The notes: generated from the letters alone by a model not told the origin. Shown: positions 12,352 to 25,462, counted from the first letter of the stretch. The stretch is DNA of 64,000 nucleotides from Phascolomyces articulosus (GCA_025677815.1 JAIXMP010000002.1:1984001-2048000), one strand, 5' to 3'. Translations and numbers: made by a program.

Positions 12352-13522
12352 AAAGAGATTTGATTTTCACACTCCATAAGCAAATGCATGTCTTTTTCTT
12401 ATCTTATGTAATCCTTTTGTGAAAAAAAAATGAAGAAATGATTTCCCTCTTTTCCTTTATCCAACCAACCTTTTTGTGATTTTCTTATTATTATTATTCT
12501 ATTCATCTATTATTTATCCCCTCTCACGCAGCCAAAGCTGTGTGTGTGTTTTTTCTCACTCAAATACCAACGCCACAACACGTTTCCATTTTCCTTTTTC
12601 TTCCTCTTTACCGCCTGCGCAGTTTTATTGTAGATTTTTTTTCCTTCTCTCAAATTATATTTGTACCCTTATTTTTTTTTGTTGTTGTAATATTTATTTA
12701 ACAGTGCCAAAAAAGAAGAACTATACTCTATTTCATTTTTTTTGTATAATGTTTGTAATGCTATATTTATATATAATGAAACAAAATTACCAGAACTATG
12801 GAATGTTATTATTCCTATATTTATTGACTACATTTACAATTGCATGAATGGTGGCACAGGTGCACGTTGATCAGGGGGAAATGGGAAAGATGTTTCATTG
12901 AATTATGTCGATCTATCATTCACTATTATTACCAGCCCACTTGTAAAAAAAATAGGAGAATAGTCGAATTCCTTATACGACACTACAACTTTTTCATAAA
13001 ATAAACTATTTGCGACTTTCTCACTTATAATTTAAACCCTTTTAATTATTATATTAATTAAAATAAAAAACATTATAAACTTTATATAATGAAAAGCACG
13101 AGGTTCAAATGTACCACGGAATACAAAAAAGGTATGTTTGTTTATAAACTTTAAACAAGTTCTACCAATATTGTTCTTGGCAGTATGAATTTTCTGATTG
13201 TAAATATTGTTATTACATAGATGGACATAATCCACATATTTATTTTAATTCTATATATTAATTAATAATAATTATTTGAAGGGTTAGTAGTAGTTACTTA
13301 CGTAACTAGTTCCAAGTAATAAGTTACTGCTATGGCGACGTTGTCAAAACCACAAGTGTAGCCAAGTAACATATAAAAAAGGTTTAAAAATTATACATCC
13401 AATAACTTGCAGTGTAAAAGGAGGATAAACAAGACTTTTTTTGTATTTATATCAATAGAATGAAGAGCATATATATATAAGAATCAAAATGTATATATTT
13501 ATATATAATAGGATCATATAGC
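12352..13522. other. Convergent intergenic region
   Basis: Lies between two genes that end toward each other, so it should hold both 3' UTRs. The sequence is A+T-rich; the longest ORF (12476-12847) is T-rich and low-complexity. No RNA gene or repeat recognised. Confidence 0.55.
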
Positions 13523-16301
13523 TTATTCGGTGTCGGTGAGTGGCTTAATGTATTTGCCGTGGTAAGATGGCACGCCAATACTGTTCTTGGACATAAGTAA
13601 TGTTTCAAAGTAGGCTATATAATGAAGAACACAAAAAGGATCAGTATAAAAATATAATCGGATGTTGATTTTTTTTTTCATTCTTCAAACTTACGTTCAT
13701 AGATATCACCATCATACTTTCCAATGGGTGCCTTCAATACAAAGTCAGGATAACCCCATGCATCGGTCAACCCGATAAGTTGTTTTCGAAGACCCTTTGT
13801 AGTCTATATATCATCCAAAAAAAAATCATAATAAATCAATAAGACTGAGAACAAGATATTTGTAGAGAAGATAATTCTAAGTAATGGATATATATATTTA
13901 CCGCCAAATAAAACTTTTCTACTTGTTTGACTTGTTGAGGTGTAAGGAAACCTTCCTTGAAACCTTGATCACTATAAGTATGCAAAGAATGTAAACCCCA
14001 TAAACCTGTCAAACGACGCATAATTTTGGCAACACCAGGATCAACCGATGAATCAGCCTTGCTATACTTTCCAACAGCATCGGAATACAAGAATGCAGCA
14101 GCATGCATTTCGGCAGCACGTACCGAATCCAACAACAAGTCATTGTGTGTTGCACCTGCCTTTAATTCTTCACGGATAGTGTTAAGCTATTATATCATAA
14201 TAAACCAAATCAATATGTCACATGGGTCCATTAATCATTTCTCCTTGTGAAAAAAAACATTGTGTGTTTCTTCCACCCCACTCAAAAATATCAAAAAATA
14301 GAGAATACATACTCTCTTGACCAAGATGGCATGCAATGCTTCTTCGATCAAGGACAAATCATCAAGACAAGTAGTAACATCCGTGACGTGCCATTGAGGA
14401 ATAGCAAGGTATTCCTTGGCGCGAATAAAGTAATGAGTAGAACTCTTAAACTTAAGCGTAGGATATACATCAAATTCCAATTTTTGTGTCAACAAATGAA
14501 GTAAAATCTTTGCTGTTTGCTGTAACATGACCACATTATCACCACCGCCAGTGGTCAAGACACCCCAATCATCAATGATTTGACCAATGTTATTGTAAGC
14601 AGAATAAGCATGACCACCACAAGCACGTCGACAAGTTTCCAAGATATCGGAACCGTACCAACCGGTAAGACCCTTCATACAAGCAGAGATAGCATGCATA
14701 TCACCCATATGATACATGTACACTTCAGGATCCATATTGCCTCCAGCCGTCAAGATTTTGAATTGTTCATCCAAAGTGTTGGCAGCCGAACGAACCATGT
14801 AAACAAATGAAATGGCAGGTGCAAATTTACCATAATGAGACAAATAATCCATGATTTGTTGGTTTTGATTACCTTGACGACGGACTACACCATAGCGTGT
14901 AGCAATGGTAACAGCATGAGAGACCATCAACATACTGTTCAAAACCAACATGACACGTTCTGGAATCAAGGTAGCATACATTACAACGGGGGAGGGAGCG
15001 GGGGTATAATTGCCTTGACGATCCAAATCGACCCATCGATTCAACATTTGAGTACGTGGAATACGGGTATGATGGAATTGGATCCATCCATTATCTAAAC
15101 CGGACCGACCAACCTTGTGTCCGATATCACCGGCAATAACGTTGGGCATCAATTCACCCGTGCTACGATCACGTAATTGAACAATAAACCAATTGTGTCC
15201 CACATGTTTTCCACCAATATATGTTTGGGCAATCACCATGGTATGAGTAGCGGTTTTACCAGCCATACCAATCCACCATTTCGTGGCAGTAATAGTAGGT
15301 GAGTTGATAATAAATTCATCCATATTGGGATCATAAGTAGCAGTGGTTTCAATATCTCGAAGGGCTGAACTATGACCTAATTCAGTCTATATGCATCACT
15401 GTTAGCAAAAAAATGGAAAAAAAAGTAATGTCGTTGGGAGGGGGGAGTGGCAAGTGTATTGGTAGTTTTTTTTATTACCATAGCAAAACAACCAAAGATT
15501 CTATAATTATCAACGGCATCAAGCCATTCATCACGTTGTTTATCACTACCCAACATAAGAAGCACATTACGGAAAAGCGCTCTATGGACACCAATACGCA
15601 TGGAAAAACTTTCGGAGTAATTCACCAATGCTTGGAAAATTGCTTCTCCAAATTCAGGTCCCTGGCTACGAATCACAGGGTCTTGCAACAGTTTGACAAG
15701 ACGATGGATTTGACCCATTGTGCTGTTCATGAAATAGAAAGTAATGTTTCAATGAGTTTATATATATATATATATATCTTCATTTTATATATGGATAGAT
15801 GTATATAGACGTAAACAGAAAAAAAATATCTCAAAAAATAAGCTTGCTTACAATTCACGCGATTCATCTTTTGTTAATTCTACGAAGTTTCGTGGTGGCT
15901 GTACGACAAGTTCTGGATCGCTCTTGATGAGGCTAAATGCTTTTTGCTAATAACAAATAAAAAAAACGACATATGAATGACAAGTTAATGTTATTAATTC
16001 AGAAGAGAGTGGATAGACAAGATGAGATGAAAGATTGGTTATTTTTTTAAAGATATATATTTTTTACTATTATTCATCCTTATGATTTTACCATGATGAT
16101 ATAATTATTACGACCCCCATGCCAATGATGAGCAAGCGCTTCAATATCAAACTCTGCAGCTACACGTTCAGCAGCCATATCCTTGGGTGCTTGTTGTGAC
16201 ATGGAGGATGGAGTCAAGTTGAGTTGTTGTTTCAACTGAGCTAAACGAGCTACAGCAGCTCTAGCATGAGCATCTGTTGATTGTTGAATAGGAATGGTCA
16301 T
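13523..16301 (-). CDS. Peroxisomal acyl-CoA oxidase (PTS2-bearing)
   Basis: Seven exons on the minus strand: 16092-16301, 15852-15946, 15479-15722, 14313-15386, 13902-14186, 13695-13803, 13523-13614; total 702 residues, the usual length for acyl-CoA oxidases. The family catalyses the first, H2O2-producing step of peroxisomal fatty-acid beta-oxidation with FAD. Visible hallmarks: FGCFAMTELGHSS (flavin/substrate loop), the KWWIGMAG region, ACGGHAYSAYN, and the GDNVVMLQQTAK helix. Residues 19-27 (RLAQLKQQL) fit the PTS2 peroxisomal signal exactly. The C-terminus PLTDTE is not a PTS1. The segment that carries the catalytic Glu in well-studied enzymes (F/W-E-G-D/E-N) reads TTGGGDN here. The exon 3 start (acceptor at 15723-15725) is the least certain junction. 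Confidence 0.92.
16019..16027 (-). other. No separate feature; acyl-CoA oxidase intron 1 interior
   Basis: Marker for intron 1 (15947-16091) of the acyl-CoA oxidase gene. It begins GTAAAATC on the minus strand and ends ATTAG. Nothing else is seen in it. Confidence 0.3.
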
Positions 16302-16720
16302 GGTAATAATATAATGATATGGTTTTTTAAAAAAAAAATATAAAAAAGAAAGCTAAAGAAGAAGAGAAAACCGTTTATGTAAGAAAAGAAAAAAGGAGAA
16401 AGTAAAAAAAAAAAAGGTGGAAACTTTCACCCCCACATTTTATGATGAAGAAAAAAGTGTGGAAAGTATTTCGCGTAAAAGAAATCTGTGGGGTATGAAC
16501 CATGTGAAAAAAAATATATCTGGGAAATGACATGACCTATTTTTTTAATGCAAAAGAAATAAAGTCTGACATAAAGTTTTTGCTTGTGTGATCGTTTTAA
16601 TAATATTATAAAAGTAATATGCAAAATGGACGGGGTATATAATATTTATATTTTTATAGTAGTGGTGATTTGGGGTAGAAGTAAGGAGGAGCAGACAATG
16701 ATACAAATTGGATACTATAT
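16302..16720. other. Acyl-CoA oxidase promoter region / 3' UTR of the Cut8-like gene
   Basis: Spacer between the start of the acyl-CoA oxidase gene and the stop of the next minus-strand gene upstream of it. It is A-rich with several poly-A/T runs near the oxidase ATG. No specific regulatory site can be supported. Confidence 0.45.
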
Positions 16721-17508
16721 TTATTTTTGTTGTTGGTGATGATGATGCTGTTGATAAGATGCTTGATGATGTTGATGAGGAGGAAAAGAAGTAGGTGGTT
16801 GATAGGGTTGTTGTAATAATTGAGGTTGTGATAGTGATGAAGATGATGATGGTGGTGGTTGGATCATCTCATGAATTTCAGGTTGTAAACGTGGATTTGC
16901 TTCGACCAATTCACTGATTAACTCAATAAGTTTTCCCTTGTCCAATGGTGCTAAAGAAATAAGTAAATAGTGTGAGAAATTTTAAACTGAACACAGACTT
17001 GCCTTCCGTTCATTTTTCCGTTCCCAAAAAATATATACAAGAGACTGCACGCACGCTTTTTCCTCTCTCTTATCCGCTCCCATAAATACACTTTCTATTA
17101 TTTACCTAATAGTTTATCTAATGGAAATTGAGGTTGTTGCTTCTCAATGCCAGTGCGATTGCGCTTGATTGTATGTAACATTTTATCATGTTTATTACTC
17201 CTTGGCGATGTCATTACTTCTAATCGTTCACTAGGATCTACTGAAGTCGTTTCTTCCATCAATTCATCTTCAGATGCTCTTCGTTTACGACCTTTATATA
17301 TAAATATATATTTTTCGAGAGAAGAAGCATGAGTATCAAAGTAGTTATTTACAACACAATTCACTTTATTACCTTTGGATGGAAGATCTTCTTGATGGGA
17401 TGGTGAGATGGGTGTCGAATAAAATGAAGGACTTTTTGGTTTTCCAAAATAATGAGATGATTTATATAATTGTTGTCCTTGTCGAAATATAGTATTTTGA
17501 CTCGTCAT
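16721..17508 (-). CDS. Short Cut8/Sts1-like protein (nuclear proteasome tether family)
   Basis: Three exons: 17373-17508, 17106-17291, 16721-16950; 183 residues. A basic GRKRRASEDE cluster at the exon 1/2 junction looks like a nuclear localisation signal. Residues about 100-140 (FPLDKLLAPLDKGKLIELIS, then a P-x-LQPEI-H-E-M-I-Q-P-P-P motif) resemble the start of the Cut8/Sts1 domain, in which hydrophobic Leu/Ile repeats precede 'HPxLxxEIxxxxPxPT'. Cut8/Sts1 tethers the 26S proteasome to the nucleus and is itself short-lived. Unlike the full family (about 250 or more residues with a six-helix bundle), this protein ends in a poly-P/S/Q/H tail, so the helical bundle seems absent. Family call is by eye and moderate. 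Confidence 0.6.
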
Positions 17509-18780
17509 TTTTTTTTTATTTTGATATGTGATATGGAGAGAGTATACGTAATATATGAAAAAAATAAAAAGAAGAAAAGGGTTCTAAAAAGAATTGAGCT
17601 GACTTCTGATTATAGAAAACCGCAGTATACGTTTAGCTCTGAGTTTACTAATGCATGAAAGTAGCAGGCTTTACTCTTTTGTTTGCTTTTGTTATCATAT
17701 TTCAGAGCTAGTGATTGTCAATGATTATTTATTTACATAACAACCGTGATGTTGTTCCTGGACAGAACATAATAAGCAGTTCAATTTTCACTATATATAA
17801 TGAATTGTTGTACAGTAATGATAGGATTTAGCATCCTTTATGTTTTAAACTGTTGTTCCCGATAAGACAGGGTCTTGACACGTTTCCATATCGAAAAAAA
17901 AGCTTTTTGGCATTCCATTCCCCCAAAAGCTTGCAACTTTAACCCTTAGGTATTACTTATCACTATCGTTTTTTTAGCAAAATGACAGCAGTAAACAGTG
18001 TGATATCGTAATATTAATGTCACATCCTCTTCCTCGAACTAAAATTCCGTATTAAAGACGATCTATACTTGGACACTCCTTAGTATCACAAAAGTCTATG
18101 AAACACTTTAAATCGACAGTAGTTAAACCCTCCCTATCATTACCCTAGTACTACATTTCTGCATTTTACCATCATCCAATAAACCTGCTCACTCTTTACG
18201 TATAAAGGAATTCAATAATAATATATATAAACAATGAAGAATAAAGTCGTCTATAATTTATATTTACTGCTAACTACAGTATTTATTTAAAGTTTTTGTG
18301 TAATATTCGGGATAAAAATATTATTATATGGGGTGAAAAAAAAAGATGAAGAACGTAAGGGCGCCTGTAAATCACTATTTATATACATTAATTAGTATAA
18401 TAGGTAGCTAGAAACTCTCAATGAAGAAAATGTACGGTACCTAACTATATCACAAACTAGGATTTACCATTGAGTACTAATGTTGATGAGGATGACAGAG
18501 TGCCATGGCTCATTGCTAACAGGTTACAGAACAATAGTAAATAGTATTTCGTTTACTCGTAATTATATAATAACAACTGCTTCTTATGTATTATTGCTAT
18601 ATCTCATAGCCTGGCCGAAACTAGCGTTGATACTACAGTGACTTTTTTTTTGCTCCTTTCAATAGCATCTTTCACCATCAAATTGGCTTGGCAAACCTCT
18701 CAAAAGATAATTACTTTGGTTGGATATTCAAAAATAATACATTCATGGTTGTTGTGATTTGCTGTCTTTGTAATATATAA

Positions 18781-19110
18781 TCAAAATGTATAATTGGGCG
18801 AATGAGTTTTTGTTGTCCATATAGACACACACGACATGTATGGAGTAAATGTATTTTTCATTAGTAGTGCAACCAAAACATTCTCTTCATATATTATGTA
18901 TCCTGGGATTGTTTTGAGAAGAAATTTCAGAAAGCATTTGCTGAAGGGTGCAAAGTTCTCCTTTATAAAAGCAATTGAAATATGTGTGTATTCCAACTGA
19001 TAGAATATTATCTATATCCCCAGATATTATATGTGTGTCCAATACCTCATTGCGATAGTTGGTTGCTTCCTCCATTTCGATGCAAGAACGGATGATAATA
19101 GGTAAATAAT
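18781..19110 (-). pseudogene. Possible gene remnant, faint RhoGAP-like signature
   Basis: Read on the minus strand from about 19110, the frame is open for some 75 codons (LPIIIRSCIEMEEA, then NEVLDTHIISGDIDNILS), meets a TGA near 18888, and is open again beyond it in the same frame. The order 'LP-x-I-I-x-x-CIE … LDT … I-SGDID' recalls the start of RhoGAP domains (P-x-I-V-x-x-C-I-E, then LxxEGIFRxSG), with the Arg-finger region apparently lost. It is surrounded by non-coding sequence with no matching exons. The match is weak; chance is possible. Confidence 0.25.
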
Positions 19111-22100
19111 GAATTCAGAGTTTATATTCTTCATAGATTAATTATAATATTTCGAACGGTTTCTTGTTTGACTTATTTTGTTTTGTCCGATAAAAATGAC
19201 GATGATTGGGGCACAGCAGCTTCCTCCTTCTTTTGATTTCTCTATAATTAAAAAGAAATGCACATGTACCTACATGCTTGTCTTTCTCCTTGAAAATTTT
19301 TTCGATGAATTTGTATGATCTTTTGGATTTACCAATACTCCCAATAATTTTTTTTTTTTTTTTTGGTTAGTTTCATTTCTATAAGTACGTAGAAATATGG
19401 AAAGCTGAAAGAAAGATTTTCGAGTTAGAAAACACAGTGAATAAAAATATATAACTGTTACTGTAGAAATATCAAATTGGTTCGAATCATTGAGAGTAGT
19501 CGTATTTTAACAATTTTATAGGTTCTTTGTCAAATAATCAACTTTAAAGAGATTCTCATCCACTCTCGAATAAACCAAGGAGCTAGTTAACTGCTATCCA
19601 CATGGTTGACTCAAAAATAATATTCGAAAAGAAGAGCTGACAGTACGACATTCTTATTTATTATAATGACAAAAAAAATAAATCGTATAGAATTTAACAC
19701 TCATAGAGTTGGGGTAAGAGTATCCCTGCTTTCTATATATTTTATCTTAGTATATGGTACTTGAGATCCAACTTTTAAAAATTTCTTTCTCGCTTCAGTA
19801 GAGCGCAATTTCTATTATTATGGTATGGATGACATGAATCAATGCCCAAACACAATACCTCAATGTTACTTAAAAGGTTCATATTTGGACAAATGATTTA
19901 TTTTCGAGACGATAAGGAATTCTTGTTTTCTGTGGCCAAATACGACATTTTTTTATGCCTTTTATAATAATCCATAACGCTGGGTCATTCTCTCTTTGCT
20001 GGGATAAAAAACGCAGAAATAAAACAAAAGTATACCCTATTGTATTATACTTTTATTACTTTTTTTTTACACGGTGATTATGATACTCTGAAATGAAAAT
20101 AGAAATGGAGCTAAACTTGACAAAGGTAAAAGCACTATATATATAAAAAACTGGGTTATACTATTATATTATATTAGAAAAAATTATGATCACCCTAGAA
20201 ACCTAAGATCTACTTTATAATTAGCCAAGAATGAGAGTTGTCATGATAACATGAAGCCAAATCGGATTATTATTAAGCTTATAATACATTTTTCAATAAT
20301 AGCTCTGATAGATAGAAAAGAAGAACTTTTTCAAATACCAACAACTACTACTAAATAAGATATAGCTTCAAGGTATATGTAATCAAATGCTTATTTTACA
20401 AATATTTAATTATCACGCCTGATGTTTTTTTTACATGTGATGTATATAAGTAATAGTAGTAGACTAGATTCTAAAGTAAATAGGTTTTACATGTACACTT
20501 TAAAGGAGTCCAAGGAAAATGTGCACGGTACTTATTTCTTAATGTGGTTTGTTACATTTACCAAGAAATCTTTCATCTTCCGCTACTTTTTATAATACAT
20601 ATAATTCCCGAAACAATAAAAAGCAATTGTCAAAAAAAAATATGCTTATAGGTTCCCAGGCCTATTTTTTTTGTCGCCTATAGAAATTTCTTTTGCAGGA
20701 TATCTAAGAATGTTCAATTGAGGTAAAGAACAAGATGTTTAAATAAATAAATAAAAAAGACGAATCAGATGAAGTCTTTATATACTCTATTATATAACAC
20801 GATATAATATATATACTATAGCAACATCGATAATTCTTCTATATTACAATTCATGAAGAAGAATAAGGAGAGAATTCTTTCCTTTTTTTTTTTTACAAAT
20901 GTGGATGCAAAATGCAAGGGGCTATATTATGCTCATGCACTGTTCTGCGACTTTAATCATATTTAAAATATAGAAAAATATAGCTAATATATATTAACAA
21001 TGTAAAAAAAAGCACCTGGTAGAATATATATATTATCTATTCGTATTAAGATTGCATCATCAGTTTATTATCTTTATATATTATTAGTAGTGTACACCCC
21101 AAAGTAAAAAATAAAAACGAATGAATTATCTTCATGTTGCCCATGCATATAATATACTTCTTTTAGTCCACCCCAATCTGAAAAAAAAAGTTAAAGCAAC
21201 GCCAAAGGTGGCAAAAAAAAGAAGCGCCAATCAATTCGAAAAATCCAAGAATAAACCACAATTATAATATATATTTTACACAAGGTTACAATACCTTGTT
21301 TAGTAAGTATCTATGTTAATACCATTACGAATAATAAAAAGAAATAGTTGCGTCGATTGTTCATATCGATGATTCCTCCTCTTTTAGATCGATCTTTGAT
21401 TCAACAGTGACGGGTATTAGGAAACTAAAATAAATAAATAAATATTTGTTTTATTTTTGGATTTTTGATCGGCCATTCACCAAATATTTGGTATTTATTG
21501 ATGATATCTTATTATTTAGCAACAAGCAACTTTATTTTGTTATTGCTTGTTAAAAAGAAGTAAATGTTACATGATATCGATTAAAACACAAACAAGAATT
21601 GGTCATTCCATCGATTCTATTATAACTGTAAAATAAAGCTATTTATACAAGTGACAGAGAACCGACTCACATTTGGGTTTGACAAAAAGAAAAAGCCTAC
21701 CATTGTCTTTTGATCTTTTCCACGTGTAATATCTCCTTTTGATCGGCAACTATCGACGAAACAGGTCAATATTGAAATGAAAGAACCTTACACTATTACC
21801 ATTACTACTTGTATTACCTTGTTCAAAAGAAAAAGATCTGACATATGTATATATGCACATTTATTTTTATATTTTGTATTTGTTTTATGCATATGCATTG
21901 ATTATTATTGTTTTGTAGCTGTGACAAAAAAAAAAGGGAGGAAAATAATATTTTTTAATATTAGTAGGCTTTTAAAATGATTGCCTGTGCAGAAACAATT
22001 AGTATACGATTATTACGCCCTATAAATTGATATATTTTGGGGGAAAGAGGGGAAATTATTAGTAAGTTGGATGGTGAAACATGCGCGCGGCACAAATGAT

Positions 22101-22267
22101 CAGTTCATGTTGGGTTTTGAGGGATGAATAGGCAAAAAAAGTTACATTTTGGCTCTGTCCCGGTCCAGATGGTGATGTGCACCATAAACTCGCGTGGTTG
22201 TACAGATTATTTGATTGGTCTGGGTTCCCGACCGAAAAAAAAAAAATTATAAAGGTTGCACCCGCAA

Positions 22268-22300
22268 AAATAATAATTATAATAATAATCATAGTGATAA

Positions 22301-22330
<30 letters not shown>
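22268..22330. repeat. (AAT)n microsatellite
   Basis: Imperfect then perfect AAT/TAA triplets, about 150 bases upstream of the start codon of the following gene, probably within its promoter or 5' UTR. Confidence 0.8.
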
Positions 22331-22333
<3 letters not shown>

Positions 22334-22483
22334 CTGCTATAATAATAAGAAGATCCCTTTTTCACTTCTTCTTCTTCCTTTTTCTTCTTCTTTCTTTCCT
22401 TTTCTCATTCATTTTATTCATTTTACTTTTTATAATATAAATATTTCTATATAAATAACTCACTCTAGTCATACAATAACAAC

Positions 22484-25462
22484 ATGGGTCTACTAAAGAT
22501 AAGTAGCATTTATAAATCGCGTCGGAATAAAGACAATCATGATCCTTATGCGCCACCACCAGCTCCTTCTTCAAGGTCAACTGCTACTCCAGTGATAGGA
22601 TCATCAACTCCCATGTCCAGTGCTTCAAAGCTTGAACCACTGACACTTAGTTTGGATTTCGACACCAACTCTTCATCCGTGCCACTTGCTTCACCCCCTG
22701 TACAAAATAATAATTATTTGATAGCATCATCTTATCAAACCGATACTACTAGTAGAACAATGCCTGTCGTTACAAAAAAAGAACTTCCTTCTACAACAAC
22801 TACTACTACCCCAACATCTTATACAAATACAACAGCTGCGCCCGCTGGTACGGGTGCTAGTCTTTTTGATGATATCTTTGCTGAACTCAAGAAACCTGTA
22901 CAAACCGAGGAACCAACAAGAGGTAATTAATAATGATAGTGGATTAAAACCAGAGAGATTGGAAAGAAGAAAAAGGAAAAAAAAAGAGATACTATATTTT
23001 GATGAAGAGAGAGAGAGAAGCACACAAACACAAAAAGAAAGTTAGGTTGAAAAATATATAACTAACAAGTATAAATTAACCTCTTCTTTTTTTGTTTAAA
23101 TGTGGAACCAGATACTGACTTGCAAAACGACTTGTCAATGTATTTGGCACTCTCCAATCAGTTAGACCATGGTGGTAGCACGACCACAACGAACCAAAAT
23201 GTCACCGCATCCAAATCGGGTAATGGACCGACAGCAACTCCCAAGCCCTCCGACTTGTTCGGTAGTGACAGTATTTACAGTAACTACTTGACGAGTTTAC
23301 GTTTTACTGAAACTAGCAACACCAATAATACAACGACTACCACTCCATCTTATAATGACAGTTCCATGTTTGCTTCTCTTCTTAATCCTAGTGCCAATAC
23401 AAATACAACCATTCAGCAGCAGCAAGAACTAACTCCTCCACCCACAACACAAAAAGTATTAGATTCAGATGTATCAGATGATGATGAAGATGAAGATGAT
23501 AAAAAAGATTCAAGCGAAGAAGAGGAAGAAGAATATGGAAAGGGACCACGCATGACCAAAGGAATGCAACCTATTATGGCTCGAAGAGGACAGGATCATC
23601 GCTTGAATGTGGAACGTAAAGTCAATAACTGGGCAACCCGTGTAGATCCAGAAGCAGAGTTGATCGAAATCAATGAAAACATGATTGAAAGAATGAAGGA
23701 TCGACACCGACAACAATACAGGGTGGCAGCTATGCGTCAGCAACAAATGATGTACAACATGGCTTCTCCTCCTATGCAACCTAACATGTTTCCACCCGGT
23801 GCACCAACTCCTCCCGGTATGGTAGGTGATCCTATGATGTATCCGGCTACTTCTGCTGCTGGTGCAGCACCACCTCATCCTGGTATGGATCCAATGATGT
23901 ATAACCCTCAAATGGATCCTATGATGTATAATCCCAACATGACACCACCTCCACCAGTCAATGGAATGGCTCCTGTTGCTCCTTTACCTCCACCTGTGAT
24001 GCCGCATCACCAACAACAATCACCACAATCGTCCGGAAGCTCTTCGGCTTCTCGTCCACCACGTCGTTCCGAACCTTCTTCTCCTGTTCTTACCTCGTCT
24101 ACTGCAAGTTCAGTTTCATCTTCCAATGTAGAACCTGTTACAACCACAACGTCTCCCTCTCCTGCATCCAAAAAGAAACAACAACAAAGTGGTAGTTCGG
24201 TTTCATCTTCCGCTGAAGTCATTCCTGAAGAGCAGCCTTCTTCAAAGAAATCATCCAAAAAAGGAATCAAGCAACAACACCGTCAACAAAAGCGAACAAG
24301 CTCGGTTACTTCTATTTCTCATGATGTTCCTTCTTCTGATGAACAACCTATTCAAAAGAAGGCAGAGACTTTGCCTGAACAGCAACAAAAGCCTTCGAGT
24401 AAAAAGAAACATCAACAAAAGCAAGAAGTGGTTGTTCCTGCTATGAGTACAAGTACATCCAGAAAGAAACAACATGCCCCTGTTGCTGTATCTTCAGCCA
24501 ATAACTCTTCAGCCACTCTTAATGATCAACAACCAACAGTATCAACCTCCTCCACATCCAAAAAGAAGAAACAACCATCAAGTCCCGCTGTTGCCGCTGC
24601 TCATGATCAATTAGTCGGCAAGAAAAAGAACAAAGAAAAAGAGATCCCCAAAAAAATGAAATCCGCCTCTCAACCAGCCAGTAGACGATGCAGTGCCAGT
24701 AGTGTCGATAGTTCAAGCAGCAGTAGTATTAGCAGCATTGATCGACCCACAAAACAAAAACCTAGAGAAGCAGATATTGATGGTGATGATGAAGATAGTG
24801 ATGAAGGGCATGGTAGTAGCCGAGCCAATAGCGTGAGAGGCAAAAAACACTATAAAAAGAAAGATGAATCAAAATCATCATCGTCGCGAAATTTACGACA
24901 TTCCCGATCTTTGCCGAATATTAAAAAGAAGAAGAAGAAACAGCAACAACGGGAACGAGAACGGGATCAACAATATCAACAAGAAGATCAACAAAGTGTT
25001 TCTTCTCCATTGGTGGTACCTCAACGTAGTTCATCTACCAATACAACACCTCAACGATTAAAACATGCAAAGAGTAATCCTGATATGCAACAACAACAGT
25101 TGCAATTACAACAACCTTATCCTGGTTATTATTATCCTCAACATGAACTTCAACATGAATGGGATCGTATGCAAGCTTATCAACGAGAACAACAATTGAA
25201 GCAACAATACATGCAGCAAATTTATGGTGGTTCAGTAGGTCGTAGTGCTGGTAATGCGGGTGGCCGTAGTGTCAATCCTCACCCACCTTCTATGATGATG
25301 ATGCACGGTGGATCTTCTGCTCATATTCAAGCAGGAGCAGGCGTTGTACCACCCCACATGATGCCATCATCACCACAACAACAACATCAACAAATTCATC
25401 CTCAAGCATATTACAATCCTCATCAACATCCTCATCAACAATCTTATTACCCAATGCGTTAA
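22484..25462 (+). CDS. Large low-complexity protein with a short conserved core, function unknown
   Basis: Two exons, 22484-22922 and 23112-25462 (phase 1 junction), give 929 residues. The acceptor is placed at 23110-23111 because it follows a polypyrimidine run and restores the frame as DTDLQNDLSMYLALSNQ. Most of the protein is disordered: S/T/Q-rich, P/M/N-rich (MMYNP repeats), and K/S-rich with many CK2- and SR-like sites. An ordered-looking core at about residues 270-350 follows an acidic run: KGPRMTKGMQPIMARRGQDH, then an NNWATRVDPEAELIEINENM helix. No domain, membrane segment or signal peptide was recognised. The basic, serine-rich C-terminal half and acidic block would suit a scaffold or nuclear/cortical protein, but that is a guess. 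Confidence 0.85.

Larger units (their letters stand above)
17509..22483. other. 5 kb gene-poor A+T-rich spacer
   Basis: Between divergently transcribed genes. Apart from the possible remnant at 18781-19110 (minus) I see only short A+T-driven ORFs, poly-A/T runs and small (TA)n tracts. A GGTTCGAATC string near 19479 looks like a tRNA B box but has no A box or acceptor stem around it. No terminal repeats or CRISPR-like structure found. Confidence 0.5.

Noticed and set aside
19470..19500. GGTTCGAATC string like a tRNA B box
   Set aside because: No A box at the right distance and no acceptor or anticodon stem can be drawn around it.
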